DNA of 38,933 nucleotides. It comes from JBIOHJ01 sp044448905. GTDB taxonomy: Bacteria > Bacteroidota > Bacteroidia > AKYH767-A > OLB10. Within the stretch, counting starts at the first letter, position 1, and each line of letters opens with the position of its first letter. This document shows positions 16,966-24,259 of the stretch, piece after piece. Location: the NCBI GenBank assembly GCA_044448905.1, contig JBIOHJ010000012.1, forward strand, positions 1 through 38,933. Reading direction: 5' to 3'. Position numbers and translations under genes: made by a program. Below the pieces are notes generated by a model, which had not been told where the DNA came from, did not search any database, and worked only from the letters and a program-made list of their open reading frames with translations.

Positions 16966-19050
16966 TTACTGCAACACTAATTTTTTAACGGTTGAAAAGT
17001 TACCTACCGTAAGGCGAACAAAATAAACTCCGTTTTGCAGGTTATCTGTTACATCATAAACATAAGTATCGGGGAGAAGATTTTTTTCATTCATTTGCTG
17101 AACAACTCTTCCCGTAATATCATGTATGGAAATGGAAACATCATTAACAGTTTCGAGCGTAAATGTAATTTGGGCTTTAACAATTGCAGGATTTGGAATG
17201 ATATTGAAATTAAAATTATCAGCTATGTTTTCATTCACTCCCACTATTCCATCAAGATTAATATCATCTAAGTAAATATTGTTACCTGTGTCCTGGATAT
17301 ACTCAAATTTAAAACGAACATTTGGCCGCGTAGAAACCGAAGTGCTCGAAAGATTTACAGTATCTGCATCCCATTGTGAAGCATTAGGAATAAATACCGA
17401 AGAAAGTAACCCTGCAGTTGACAATGCTGTACCCGATTTTGTATAACGCAACGACCAAAGCTGTCCGCATGATGTGGAGGAATATACTTTTAGCTGATCG
17501 GTTGTAGCCGAAGAACGGTGCGCAAATGCTCTCCAGAAAATCATTTTGGTTTGAGTAACGTACGAAAGATTAAAACTGGTAGTGATAAATGCATCAATGC
17601 CATTTACGTTGCCGGAATAATTATAAATACGCACACTGTTTGATCCGGTATGGGCTGCTGTAGTTGTCTGTTCCCAGGTATTTGTATTCGGATTTTCGTT
17701 ATTTACAAACCAGTCATTAGGAATTGATCCGCCTTCAAATCCTTCATTAAAAGGATAAGAAAATATTGCTGCACCTGTTGAACTTACAATGATCATCCCG
17801 GTCGCTGTTTTAGCATCAGTACCTGCCGAATTGGTAACTGTTAAAGTTACATCCCAAATGCCGGGAGTGTTATATTGTATTGAAGGATTCTGCGAGGTTG
17901 AATTACCAGGTGTTCCTCCCGGAAACTGCCAATCCCAGGTTACCGGGTCTCCGTTCCACGAACCGTCAACAAAACTCAGTGTAGTTCCCTGGCAAATCAT
18001 TTTGGTTTCCGAATTAAAATCGGCAATAGGAGTGCAAATAACAGGCGGTGTACCGTCTGTTCCGGTTGCAATTAAATTAGCCGTAGTCCATAAATTATTT
18101 CGCCCGCTTACAGGAGAACTTAATGCGGCATTCATACGAATACTTTGTCCATTAGAAAACATGTTTTCGCAATTCCCAAGTGTGTAATCCATATAGTCGG
18201 TAAACATAGCTCCGTTAGGCGCATTGCCGCAAGCTGCATCAATTTTTGGAAAATTGGGGCAAGTGGAGAAGTTCACATTTTGAACCGGGGTATCGGCAAC
18301 TAAATCACTTCCACAGGTAGCATCACCCCAAATATGGCGCAGGTTAAACCAGTGCCCTGCTTCGTGTGTCGCTGTGCGACCGTTGAAACCACTGCCGACA
18401 GCTGTTCCTATAGATCCCACATAGTCAGATTTTAAAACTATACCGTCTGTAAGCGAGCCGCCACCTGGAAACTGTGCATAACCGAGTATTATTCCCGGGG
18501 TACCGCTCGTGTTTTCAATAGTCTTTACTACCCATATATTAAGGTATTTGTTGCTGGGCCAGTATATTAATGCTTTTACATTATCGCGGGCATTATTTGT
18601 CAGATGCGAAAAGGTACGGGTGATTCCGTCAGTACAATTTCCAACAGGATCAAGTTGCGCTAAACGGAATTCAATATTTGCATCGGCAGCCAGTGGTTTA
18701 AAAGGTACAGGAGTGTCAACAGTGTCGGCATTGAGTCTTCTGTAGTCAGCATTCATTATGTCAAGCTGGTTGAGCAGTTGCGCTTTGGAAATATTTTCAG
18801 TTCCTCCTTCATGAATGACATGAAAAACCACAGGAATAGTTTTTACAACACCTGTGATCTTCTGTTGCGGATTATTATTAACATATTTTTCCGTTTCGCG
18901 CTCTAACATTTCACGGTTTTGCAAAAGTGAAGGATCGAGTTTTGCTTTTTCCTGAAATAAAATTTCCGTGATGCATGGTTCAAATTGTTGTGCAAATGCA
19001 GGTATAAGTGTTATAATTATACCGGCAACAAATAGCGTAAATTTTTTCAT
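16966..19050 (-). CDS. Secreted M43-family metalloprotease, tandem paralogue
   Basis: This 694-aa protein has the same domain order as its downstream neighbour: signal peptide ending at AFAQ, M43 catalytic domain with HEAGHWFNLRH (229-239) and the Met-turn DYMDY, PKD domain (PIADFNSETKMI ... WDVTLTVTNSAG), choice-of-anchor J-like domain, and type A T9SS sorting domain (IIPNPAIVKAQITF ... GVYFVRLTVG). Shared blocks (SKAQ.L, GNCTDGITR, DNVK..(I/G)YWP) show a gene duplication followed by divergence around the active site. It is first in the pair, with the presumed promoter in the AT-rich region 19051-19244, where I see no other gene. Confidence 0.9.
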   Translation of the reverse strand: MKKFTLFVAGIIITLIPAFAQQFEPCITEILFQEKAKLDPSLLQNREMLERETEKYVNNNPQQKITGVVKTIPVVFHVIHEGGTENISKAQLLNQLDIMNADYRRLNADTVDTPVPFKPLAADANIEFRLAQLDPVGNCTDGITRTFSHLTNNARDNVKALIYWPSNKYLNIWVVKTIENTSGTPGIILGYAQFPGGGSLTDGIVLKSDYVGSIGTAVGSGFNGRTATHEAGHWFNLRHIWGDATCGSDLVADTPVQNVNFSTCPNFPKIDAACGNAPNGAMFTDYMDYTLGNCENMFSNGQSIRMNAALSSPVSGRNNLWTTANLIATGTDGTPPVICTPIADFNSETKMICQGTTLSFVDGSWNGDPVTWDWQFPGGTPGNSTSQNPSIQYNTPGIWDVTLTVTNSAGTDAKTATGMIIVSSTGAAIFSYPFNEGFEGGSIPNDWFVNNENPNTNTWEQTTTAAHTGSNSVRIYNYSGNVNGIDAFITTSFNLSYVTQTKMIFWRAFAHRSSATTDQLKVYSSTSCGQLWSLRYTKSGTALSTAGLLSSVFIPNASQWDADTVNLSSTSVSTRPNVRFKFEYIQDTGNNIYLDDINLDGIVGVNENIADNFNFNIIPNPAIVKAQITFTLETVNDVSISIHDITGRVVQQMNEKNLLPDTYVYDVTDNLQNGVYFVRLTVGNFSTVKKLVLQ

Positions 19051-19244
19051 GATTTATAATGTTAATTAATGAATTAGAGAGGGGTTGTTGTTTGAGAGGG
19101 CTAAATTACGGCTTCCCATTATAATAACAAAACACAATTTCATTATTTTTAGTCATAATAATGTAAATTGCAAATTAAACTTAGCATAATACATTTGATG
19201 GAAGAGGTTTTTTTATTTGCCTGAAGGTCAGAGAATATGACAAA

Positions 19245-20399
19245 TTATTCTGCTAAAGCCTGTTTCAAATCCTCCAGCAAATCCTCAATATCTTCAATAC
19301 CCACACTAAGGCGCAATAACGAATCCACCACGCCTGTTTTTTCTCTTTCCTCTTTTGGAATGGAAGCATGAGTCATAGTTGCAGGATGACCGATTAAGGA
19401 TTCTACTCCACCTAACGATTCGGCTAAGGAAAAAACTTTGAATGAAGAGGCAATCTTAAAAGCCTGTTCTAATGAATTTCCTTTTAGAGTAAATGAAATC
19501 ATCCCGCCAAAATCTTTCATCTGCTTTTTTGCTATTTGATGGTTTGGGTGATCTTCAAAACCGGGCCAATAAACCTTGTCAATTTTAGGATGTGATTTTA
19601 AAAAATGTGCAACTGCTTTTCCGTTTGAGCAATGGCGTTCCATCCGCACATGTAATGTTTTAATTCCTCTTAACACCAAAAAACTATCCATCGGTCCCGG
19701 GGTAGCTCCGCAGGCATTATGAATAAACGCAAGCTGCTCATGAAGTGAATCGTTATTCGTACAGGTTGCTCCCATTACCACATCGCTGTGCCCGCCCAAG
19801 TATTTTGTTACGGAATGCATTACAATATCAGCACCGAAGTTGAGTGGATTTTGCAGGTACGGTGAAGCAAAAGTATTATCCACAACAAGCAGCAATTTAT
19901 TTTGTTTTGAAATTTCAGCACAGGCAGCAAGGTCAATAATGTTCATCATCGGGTTGGTTGGAGTTTCCACCCAAAGCATTTTGGTATTTTTATTAATAGC
20001 ATTTTTTATGTTGCTGATGTTTCCCATATCAACATAATGAAAAGATAATCCGAAATGAGAAAATACTTTTTCGAATATGCGGTAGGTTCCGCCATACAAA
20101 TCACCTGTGGCGATAACTTCATCGCCAGGGCGAAGCAGTTTTATAATGGCATCCGTTGCACCCATTCCACTGGAGAAACATAAACCGTGCTTTGCATTCT
20201 CAAGCGATGCAATACATTTTTCAAGCGCTGTCCGTGTCGGATTTTTTCCCCGGGCATATGCATATCCTTTATGCTTACCGGGCGATTCCTGCACATAGGT
20301 CGATGTCTGGTAAATAGGAGTCATGATGGCCCCGGTTGCAGGGTCGGGTTCCTGCCCGGCATGAATGGCTTTGGTGCCGAAGTGTAATTCTTTTTTCAT
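19245..20399 (-). CDS. Cystathionine gamma-synthase/lyase family PLP enzyme
   Basis: This 384-aa cytoplasmic enzyme belongs to the Cys/Met-metabolism PLP family. It shows YARGKNPTRTALE near residue 49, FSSGMGATDAI (PLP phosphate site), VVDNTFASPYLQNPL with the ring-contacting Asp174, and SVTKYLGGHSD with the PLP Lys199. The C-terminal SLGGVESLIGHPATMTH block is typical. It could be a gamma-synthase making cystathionine from an activated homoserine, or a gamma-lyase releasing cysteine; sequence alone does not decide. It lies 48 bp after the GATase gene on the same strand, but its own -7-like box in that gap suggests at least partly separate transcription. Confidence 0.88.
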   Translation of the reverse strand: MKKELHFGTKAIHAGQEPDPATGAIMTPIYQTSTYVQESPGKHKGYAYARGKNPTRTALEKCIASLENAKHGLCFSSGMGATDAIIKLLRPGDEVIATGDLYGGTYRIFEKVFSHFGLSFHYVDMGNISNIKNAINKNTKMLWVETPTNPMMNIIDLAACAEISKQNKLLLVVDNTFASPYLQNPLNFGADIVMHSVTKYLGGHSDVVMGATCTNNDSLHEQLAFIHNACGATPGPMDSFLVLRGIKTLHVRMERHCSNGKAVAHFLKSHPKIDKVYWPGFEDHPNHQIAKKQMKDFGGMISFTLKGNSLEQAFKIASSFKVFSLAESLGGVESLIGHPATMTHASIPKEEREKTGVVDSLLRLSVGIEDIEDLLEDLKQALAE

Positions 20400-20406
20400 A
20401 ACAGGA

Positions 20407-20414
20407 CAAAAGTA
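20407..20414 (-). promoter_or_regulatory. Possible -7 box for the cystathionine gene
   Basis: The minus strand reads TACTTTTG eight bases before the ATG, matching TAnnTTTG. No convincing -33 TTG is at the right distance. Confidence 0.35.
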
Positions 20415-20447
20415 GTTGTTTAAAAAAAAATAAAATAAACCTGTAAA

Positions 20448-21257
20448 TCAATCAGGTTGGCGAAGCGATTGAAAAGCGCTGTTGATGAATTGCGGAAGAA
20501 TGGTTTGGTGAGTAAGCTGAATTTTATCTTTGTCATTTAATGATGCAATCATATCCTGGTATTTCTGCTCGCCATGATTTTTTATAATCTGATTTTTTTT
20601 GTCCTCGCGTTTGAAATAAAAGTCCATTCCTATGACATCGGCTTCGGGATGAAATTGTGTTCCGAACAGTTCGTCTGAAAAACGAATTGACATAACAGCA
20701 CGTTCGTACGGAACATGTGTACGGATTTTTTCGAGTGACAAAACTTTTGCCCCTAATTCACTTAATTTTTTTTCATCAGGCTGAACCACCTGCCAATCGC
20801 GCGAGTCCACGGCATAAAATGGTTCGGGAAGATTCTTTAAAACAACATCATGTTCGCCTTCGGCAGTTTTATGAACGGGAAAAATTCCAAAGGCAGGTGA
20901 TTTGCGCAAATTCACTTCGGCAACTTTAAGATGATGACAAACCATCTGGAAAGCATGGCAAATAAAAAACGCGAATTTCTTTGGTGAAGAATTTTTCTGA
21001 TTATGCTCAAAAACCGAATCAATTAAATTGTAATAACTTTTATCCCAATCGTTATCTGCTTCAAGAGGGTTTCCCGGCCCACCTGAAAAAATATACACAT
21101 CATAATCCAACCTCGGAATTTCATTTTTGCTTCTCACATCATATACAGTCCATTCGACAGGGAATAAGGAGTCGTCTAAAATTTTCTTAATGCAACGCAT
21201 ACCCTGGTTGGGATGATTGCAGTACAAATCAAGTATGGCTATTTTGAGAGGATTCAA
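20448..21257 (-). CDS. Class-I glutamine amidotransferase-like protein
   Basis: This 269-aa protein has a flavodoxin-like GATase fold: FSGGPGNPLEAD for the oxyanion region, a nucleophile-elbow segment FFICHAFQMV with Cys100, and QFHPEAD with His203 and Glu205. Cys, His and Glu are all present, so glutamine hydrolysis is plausible. The elbow is ICHAFQ rather than the usual G-x-C-x-G-x-Q. No ATG fits the conserved N-terminus (LKIAILDLYCNHPNQG); the start appears to be a TTG (complement of 21255-21257). It follows the GCS2 ligase by 50 bp and may supply ammonia for, or hydrolyse a product of, that ligase. Confidence 0.85.
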   Translation of the reverse strand: MNPLKIAILDLYCNHPNQGMRCIKKILDDSLFPVEWTVYDVRSKNEIPRLDYDVYIFSGGPGNPLEADNDWDKSYYNLIDSVFEHNQKNSSPKKFAFFICHAFQMVCHHLKVAEVNLRKSPAFGIFPVHKTAEGEHDVVLKNLPEPFYAVDSRDWQVVQPDEKKLSELGAKVLSLEKIRTHVPYERAVMSIRFSDELFGTQFHPEADVIGMDFYFKREDKKNQIIKNHGEQKYQDMIASLNDKDKIQLTHQTILPQFINSAFQSLRQPD

Positions 21258-21307
21258 GGAAATGGCGGTGGTTGGAAAAAATCAGGGGCGAAAATAGAAA
21301 ACATTAC

Positions 21308-22435
21308 TTACTTCAACCCCGCATTTGTTTCGTCAACAATATAATCAACCACTTTTTTCAAATCGTTGGTTTTTTTGAAAACAGCAAGCTGGCGGTCGGC
21401 ACCGGTACCGTGCTGAAGCATTTTATAAATATATTTTAATTCGTGGCGGCTGCCAAGTTCATCCACAACATCATCAACAAATTCCAATAGCTCTTCAATA
21501 AGCTTTGGAGTTTCCACTTCTTCTTCTTTTCCGAAATCAATGAGCTTGCCGCTGATGCCATAGCGGGCAGCCCGCCATTTGTTTTCCATTATCAGTGCGC
21601 GGCCATAATGACGGAAATCCATATTGCTTTCCATAAGCTTAACAAGCTTGGCTATAACTGCCTGCATAAGCGCGGCAAGGGCAATGGTTTCGTCAATGCG
21701 CATGGGAACATCGCAAATACGGAATTCAATGGTGTTGAAAAACGGATGGAGCCGCACATCGTACCATATTTTTTTTCCGTTGTCAATACAATTTGTTTTT
21801 ACAAGCAACGCAATATAACGGTCGTATTCCGATGAACTGAAAAATTCATCGGGAATGCCGGTGCGCGGAAATTTGTCGAACACTTTAACGCGGTACGATT
21901 TGAAACCGGTATTTCTTCCTAACCAGAATGGGGAATTAGTTGACAAAGCAAAGATGTGGGGAAGAAAATAACGGGCTGAGTTCATCAGCTGAATTCCCTG
22001 GTGGCGGCTGGTGATGCCTACGTGAACATGCAAGCCGAAAATAAGATTGCTGCGCGCAGCATCCTGCATTTCGTTTACAATTTGATGGTAACGCGGCTGA
22101 TCGGTGATGAGCTGGTCCTGCCAGCGCGAAAAAGGATGAGTACCGGCAGCGGCTATCCGAAGATTTTGTTTCGCGGCAAGCTTTGCCACCATTTTGCGCA
22201 GATGCGTTACCTCTTTGCGGGCTTCGGTAACGTTATGGCAGATGTTGGTTCCCACTTCCACCATTGCCTGGTGCATTTCGGCTTTTACCTGTTCTTTCAA
22301 AATAACTTTTCCTTCCTCAACAATTTCGTGCATGTGCGAACGCAATTCGCGAGTTACAGGATCAATTACCTGGAATTCTTCTTCGATGCCGAGGGTGAAG
22401 AGGTTTGTGGAAGCGGGTTTTTTCTTTGAAGCCAT
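21308..22435 (-). CDS. GCS2-family carboxylate-amine ligase (YbdK-like)
   Basis: This 375-aa protein starts after a Lys-rich tip with FTLGIEEEFQVIDP, the metal- and ATP-binding signature of the glutamate-cysteine ligase 2 family. Other family blocks are GTHPFSRWQDQ, FGLHVHVGI, STNSPFWLGRNTGFKSYR and EFRICDVPMRIDE. These enzymes join a carboxylate to an amine through an acyl phosphate using ATP; the natural substrates of YbdK-like members are mostly unknown. It lies downstream of HTH gene B (54 bp gap) and upstream of the GATase. An ATP-grasp ligase and an esterase on the same strand beyond 26960 may be the other half of the same pathway. Confidence 0.88.
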   Translation of the reverse strand: MASKKKPASTNLFTLGIEEEFQVIDPVTRELRSHMHEIVEEGKVILKEQVKAEMHQAMVEVGTNICHNVTEARKEVTHLRKMVAKLAAKQNLRIAAAGTHPFSRWQDQLITDQPRYHQIVNEMQDAARSNLIFGLHVHVGITSRHQGIQLMNSARYFLPHIFALSTNSPFWLGRNTGFKSYRVKVFDKFPRTGIPDEFFSSSEYDRYIALLVKTNCIDNGKKIWYDVRLHPFFNTIEFRICDVPMRIDETIALAALMQAVIAKLVKLMESNMDFRHYGRALIMENKWRAARYGISGKLIDFGKEEEVETPKLIEELLEFVDDVVDELGSRHELKYIYKMLQHGTGADRQLAVFKKTNDLKKVVDYIVDETNAGLK

Positions 22436-22489
22436 AGTATGAGCGGGTAGTAAGCAGGCAAGTATAGATAATTTATGGGAAAGGTTGCT

Positions 22490-22834
22490 TTACTTTTTCA
22501 CCCCCGCTGCTTCTTTCCAGATTTCAATTTCCCGTTTCAGCATTTCAATTTCTTTTTTCAGCGCGGCTATTTCAGCTTCTAACGGATTGGGGGTATGCGG
22601 AGGAAGCTCAACCGGAAGCTTGCCGGCAACATCATGTATGAAATTATATTTTAAAACCTGGCTGATGGTGAAAAGCGTGCTCACCTGCATGGTTTCTTTT
22701 TTAAAATATTTGGCAATGGTTTTTGAATTCACATTTTGCTGGCGCGCCCATGCCGCCTGGAAAACCTTATTTTCCATGATATATTTTTTGAGCATTTTCC
22801 CTATGTGAGGGGTCTTTTGTAATTGATTTTTCAT
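22490..22834 (-). CDS. Small HTH/coiled-coil protein B (array-linked)
   Basis: This 114-aa protein has the same plan as the protein at 3302-3670. Residues 10-67 (HIGKMLKKYIM ... STLFTISQVLKYNFIHDV) resemble an XRE-like helix-turn-helix domain. A Pro-rich linker (73-83) follows, then a charged coiled coil (LEAEIAALKKEIEMLKREIE, residues 85-104). Shared positions include HIG, the TL..I...LKYNF block and the coiled coil. The start codon lies only 15 bp from a nine-unit 22-bp repeat array that fills the upstream region. It is followed by the GCS2 ligase, GATase and cystathionine genes on the same strand with short gaps and no obvious terminator, so it may regulate them as well as itself. The function is inferred. 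Confidence 0.75.
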   Translation of the reverse strand: MKNQLQKTPHIGKMLKKYIMENKVFQAAWARQQNVNSKTIAKYFKKETMQVSTLFTISQVLKYNFIHDVAGKLPVELPPHTPNPLEAEIAALKKEIEMLKREIEIWKEAAGVKK

Positions 22835-22849
22835 TTTTTTCAGTATTTA

Positions 22850-23047
22850 GGAGCCGTTTTGGCTTATTTAAGGAGCTATTTTGGCTTATTTAAGGAGCTA
22901 ATTTAGCTCCTTTATGGAGCCGTTTTGGCTCATTTAAGGAGCCGTATTGGCATATTTAGAGATCCAACTTGGCGTATTTAAGGAGCCACTTTGGCTCCCT
23001 TAATGAGCCGTTTTGGCGTATTAAAGTAGCCATTATGGCTCCCTTTT
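22850..23047. repeat. Direct-repeat array B: 9 units, exact 22-bp period
   Basis: Nine units start at 22850, 22872, 22894, 22916, 22938, 22960, 22982, 23004 and 23026, each 22 bp. The consensus is GGAGCC, then GTTTT, then GGCT, then about TATTTAA. Each unit is a dyad, AGCC-N5-GGCT. Unit 7 (GGAGCCACTTTGGCTCC) has perfect 7-bp arms around CTT. Unit 3 (GGAGCTAATTTAGCTCC) changes both arms so that pairing is kept, and unit 9 has AGCCAT-T-ATGGCT. Compensated changes argue for binding by a dimer or for structured RNA. The array fills the space between a terminator and HTH gene B. There are no spacers, so it is not CRISPR. Confidence 0.92.
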
Positions 23048-23071
23048 TAATTTATATAAGGTAAAAATAAA

Positions 23072-23089
23072 CCCCGAAGCAAATCGGGG
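23072..23089 (-). terminator. Terminator after the 23097 gene
   Basis: The stem CCCCGA / TCGGGG has a six-base loop and is followed, on the minus strand, by a T-rich tract. It separates the upstream gene from repeat array B and HTH gene B. Confidence 0.7.
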
Positions 23090-23096
23090 GAGAATA

Positions 23097-23594
23097 TCAG
23101 ATAACCGGCTGCTCGTCTTTCGGACGGCCGCCTTTGGCAAAATGCACTTTCAAAATATCGTAAGCAGCCTGGAAGTCGGGCAATCCAAGTTCAGCGTTCA
23201 TCTTAATTATTTTATAAATAGCCAGCGCCTGTGCATACCGCTCGTGCCAAACCAATCGCCTGGTATCCTTTATTCTCCTTGCCAATTGAAGCACTTGCGT
23301 ATTCTCAATTTTTTCAAGCTGTTCATCAAAATCGGTGTCGGTTTTAAGATTATTCACCATGTTTTGCACCCCGGGCGGAAGCTGAGCCAACAGTAGCTGC
23401 CCCTGCTTAAGCGCGTCATCTGCAAGAGACTGATTTTTATCGGAAGCCCCAAGAAAATCTTTGCGCTCCTCTTCAACAAGCGCTTGCAAATGAGGTTCCA
23501 GCGCAGCGCCAACAGAATTAAAGCCATTGTCAACTGCGGCTACTTCGGCTGCCGACAGTAAAGTGCTAACACGGTTTACATTTGGATTTACCAT
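23097..23594 (-). CDS. Hypothetical protein, helical, unknown
   Basis: This 165-aa soluble protein (MVNPNVNRVSTLLSAAEVAA) appears mostly alpha-helical, with no signal peptide or membrane segment. The second half, RRIKDTRRLVWHERYAQALA and IYKIIKMNAELGLPDFQAAY, is the best conserved-looking part. It ends in a short basic-turn tail, GGRPKDEQPVI, with a faint likeness to an AT-hook core (GRP) that is too short to rely on. I recall similar proteins of this length in other Bacteroidota but no function. The gene has its own terminator and is divergent from the toxin-antitoxin pair. Confidence 0.65.
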   Translation of the reverse strand: MVNPNVNRVSTLLSAAEVAAVDNGFNSVGAALEPHLQALVEEERKDFLGASDKNQSLADDALKQGQLLLAQLPPGVQNMVNNLKTDTDFDEQLEKIENTQVLQLARRIKDTRRLVWHERYAQALAIYKIIKMNAELGLPDFQAAYDILKVHFAKGGRPKDEQPVI

Positions 23595-23772
23595 AGCTAT
23601 TTAATTTTTGAGGTTAGAATTTATTTTGTTTGTGAAAATGCAACAGCGAATTAAATAAAAATTTTGCATTTTTCAAACCCCCGGTAATAGTTTACTTAAT
23701 AGCCCCTTGAAAAACGGGGAATAGTTATACTTTCGTTCCGGGTTTTAAATGACCGTAAAGGATTAATTTAAT

Positions 23773-23780
23773 TATTTTTG
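23773..23780 (+). promoter_or_regulatory. Possible -7 box for the toxin-antitoxin operon
   Basis: TATTTTTG (fits TAnnTTTG) lies 16 bp before the antitoxin ATG. The rest of the 200-bp divergent gap is AT-rich, and no -33 TTG is evident at the right distance. Confidence 0.35.
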
Positions 23781-23796
23781 ATAAAAAATATATTTA

Positions 23797-24006
23797 ATGA
23801 AAACAGTAATTGTAAGCATACCGGATAAAAAAGAACGAACATTTACTTCGTACCTGAAAAAAAACCGTTACAGATCGAGGGTTCTTTCCGAAGAAGAAAA
23901 AGAAGAAATGGCATTGGCTGAGTGGATTGACGAAGGAATGAAAAGCGAAGATGTTCCTATTGAAAAGGTATTAAAGCATTTGCGGAAACATGGAGTTAAA
24001 TGTTAA
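23797..24006 (+). CDS. Putative antitoxin of a RelE/ParE-type module
   Basis: This 69-aa acidic/basic protein (MKTVIVSIPDKKERTFTSYL, then LSEEEKEEMALAEWIDEG) has the size and position of a type II antitoxin: first gene of the pair and overlapping the toxin gene by 17 bp. The strand-like start and the helical acidic C-terminal half, which would wrap the toxin, fit this role. It would neutralise the toxin and repress the operon. The identification rests mainly on the partner gene. Confidence 0.75.
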   Translation: MKTVIVSIPDKKERTFTSYLKKNRYRSRVLSEEEKEEMALAEWIDEGMKSEDVPIEKVLKHLRKHGVKC

Positions 24007-24259
24007 AGGCAGTTTTGACCGCGATGTTTTTTCCTTTACCAATACCGCTTTGCTGAACGAAGTTTATAAAGCAATTAAAAATGTACAAAACGCCAAAACT
24101 ATTGCGCAAATTAATCAACTTAAAAAACTTGAAAAATACTCTGTTCATTACCGGATTAAAATTGCAGGCGATTACCGGATAGGGGTTGTGATAAGGAAAA
24201 ATAAAGTTTGGTTTGTGCGTTTCGGACACCGCAATAGTTTTTACGCTAAATTTCCATGA
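23990..24259 (+). CDS. RelE/ParE-family toxin
   Basis: This 89-aa protein ends in the typical fold signature: HYRIKIAGDYRIGVVIRKNK, then VWFVRFGHRNSFYAKFP. The R-x-x-x-G-D-Y-R strand and the HR..(F/I)Y..FP tail are characteristic of the RelE/ParE superfamily. RelE members cleave mRNA at the ribosome and ParE members poison gyrase; the sequence does not settle which. It overlaps the antitoxin upstream (17 bp), and its stop overlaps the ATG of the downstream T9SS protein gene, which is unusual. Confidence 0.85.
   Translation: MELNVKGSFDRDVFSFTNTALLNEVYKAIKNVQNAKTIAQINQLKKLEKYSVHYRIKIAGDYRIGVVIRKNKVWFVRFGHRNSFYAKFP

Noticed and set aside
22850..23047. CRISPR array
   Set aside because: Units follow each other without unique spacers, each unit itself varies, the period is only 22 bp, and no cas genes are nearby.
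23567..23594. Start of the 23097 gene as a partitioning or nucleoid (AT-hook) protein
   Set aside because: Only a single GRP near the C-terminus supports it, which is not enough to name a function.
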